Below, in pieces: positions 45,285 through 45,525 of a DNA stretch of 45,525 bases. The DNA is taken from positions 1 through 45,525 of the forward strand of contig JAUUDF010000046.1 in assembly GCA_030826885.1 (NCBI GenBank), given 5' to 3'. This DNA comes from Sulfurovum sp. (GTDB lineage: Bacteria; Campylobacterota; Campylobacteria; Campylobacterales; Sulfurovaceae). Position 1 is the first letter of the stretch, and each line of letters opens with the position of its first letter. The position numbers and the translations under genes are program-made. Below the pieces are notes generated by a model. That model was not told where the DNA came from. It did no database searches and worked only from the letters and a program-made list of their open reading frames with translations.

Positions 45285-45525
45285 CTAAGCTGCACTTTGC
45301 AGCAATTCCTCACGCTTAATCATCACTAGTTCCAGCTTCTGTGGTTGAATATAGCTTCTTTCTATCTCCCATTCTTCAGTGTATTCCATCAAATAAGATG
45401 TCAGTAGTCTTAGGTAAGAATCTCTACTGGGAAAGATGCCTACAACTTTACTTCGTCGTCTTACCTCTTTGTTGAGTCTTTCTAATACATTGGTAGATGA
45501 GATACGTCTATGGTCGATAAAATCA
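45285..45525 (-). CDS. IS256-family (mutator) transposase, C-terminal part, cut by window edge
   Basis: 80 codons on the minus strand ending at TAG (45285-45287). The residues RISSTNVLERLNKEVRRRSK, followed by VVGIFPS, then YLRLLTSYLMEYTEEWEIER, are the conserved end of IS256-type transposases, including the last catalytic-Glu region (NVLERLN). The N-terminal half lies beyond 45525, so completeness cannot be judged. It is inserted next to the tRNA array. Confidence 0.88.
   Translation of the reverse strand, partial: DFIDHRRISSTNVLERLNKEVRRRSKVVGIFPSRDSYLRLLTSYLMEYTEEWEIERSYIQPQKLELVMIKREELLQSAA

Overview
The window looks like a chromosomal segment around the replication origin of a sulfur-oxidising Campylobacterota (Epsilonproteobacteria, Sulfurovum/Sulfurimonas-like). 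Supporting signs are the ruvC-dnaA-dnaN block with DnaA boxes of the TTATTCACA type, a Tat-exported sulfide:quinone oxidoreductase-like flavoprotein, a three-domain NifU beside a NifS/IscS desulfurase, ThyX-type thymidylate synthase, and promoters with a strong -10 and usually no -35. The genus assignment is inference. Most of the window is core genome. The clear accessory DNA is a transposase fragment at each edge.

Layout. 1-111: tail of a probable transposase. 223-298: tRNA-Val. 369-4013 (minus): a tightly overlapping L,D-transpeptidase / coaE / dapF / Sel1-repeat operon. 4085-9439 (plus): a complete Bat/MoxR (von Willebrand A domain) operon. 9447-16213 (minus): nrdB, a nitrilase-family hydrolase, pcm, a helix-turn-helix coiled-coil protein, a ChaA-type antiporter and an AsmA-like protein. 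16295-18456 (plus): a degenerate methyltransferase-fold protein, mutY, folE. 18464-18853 (minus): SpoIIAA-like protein. 19049-21309 (plus): iron-sulfur assembly pair nifS-nifU behind IscR-like and Fur-like sites. 21346-28964 (minus): yifB/comM, def, clpP, tig, typA, dgt, with a repeat-rich gap between tig and typA. 29052-31613 (plus): thyX and a second L,D-transpeptidase. 31618-32100 (minus): ruvC. 32097-38078 (plus): origin, dnaA, second box cluster, dnaN, pyrG, recJ. 38172-39874 (plus): SQR-like flavoprotein and a small His-rich membrane protein. 39877-41334 (minus): BaiN/YhiN-type flavoprotein and a small lipoprotein. 41426-42994 (plus): thiamine-binding protein, DUF2892 protein, purM. 43045-44397 (minus): sodium-dependent NSS transporter. 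44571-45153: five tRNAs (Pro, His, Arg, Arg, Leu). 45285-45525 (minus): IS256-family transposase C-terminus.

How the genes work together. The dapF/L,D-transpeptidase operon ties synthesis of meso-diaminopimelate to the enzymes that cross-link it. tig-clpP-def joins nascent-chain folding, formyl removal and proteolysis. nrdB, dgt, thyX, pyrG, purM, dnaA, dnaN, recJ, ruvC and mutY form an origin-proximal set for nucleotide supply, replication and repair. nifS-nifU supplies Fe-S clusters, for example to MutY.

I found no obviously new defence or mobile system. The most unusual points are: a SQR-like enzyme without the Gly-Asp-Cys redox cysteine, translationally coupled to a 73-residue two-helix His-rich membrane protein; the compound IscR/Fur control region of nifS; a MutY with Glu at the usual catalytic Asp; a fused BatB-BatC; a nested hairpin element and heptamer repeats around tig/typA; and a shared promoter motif CTATAATTGCAG.
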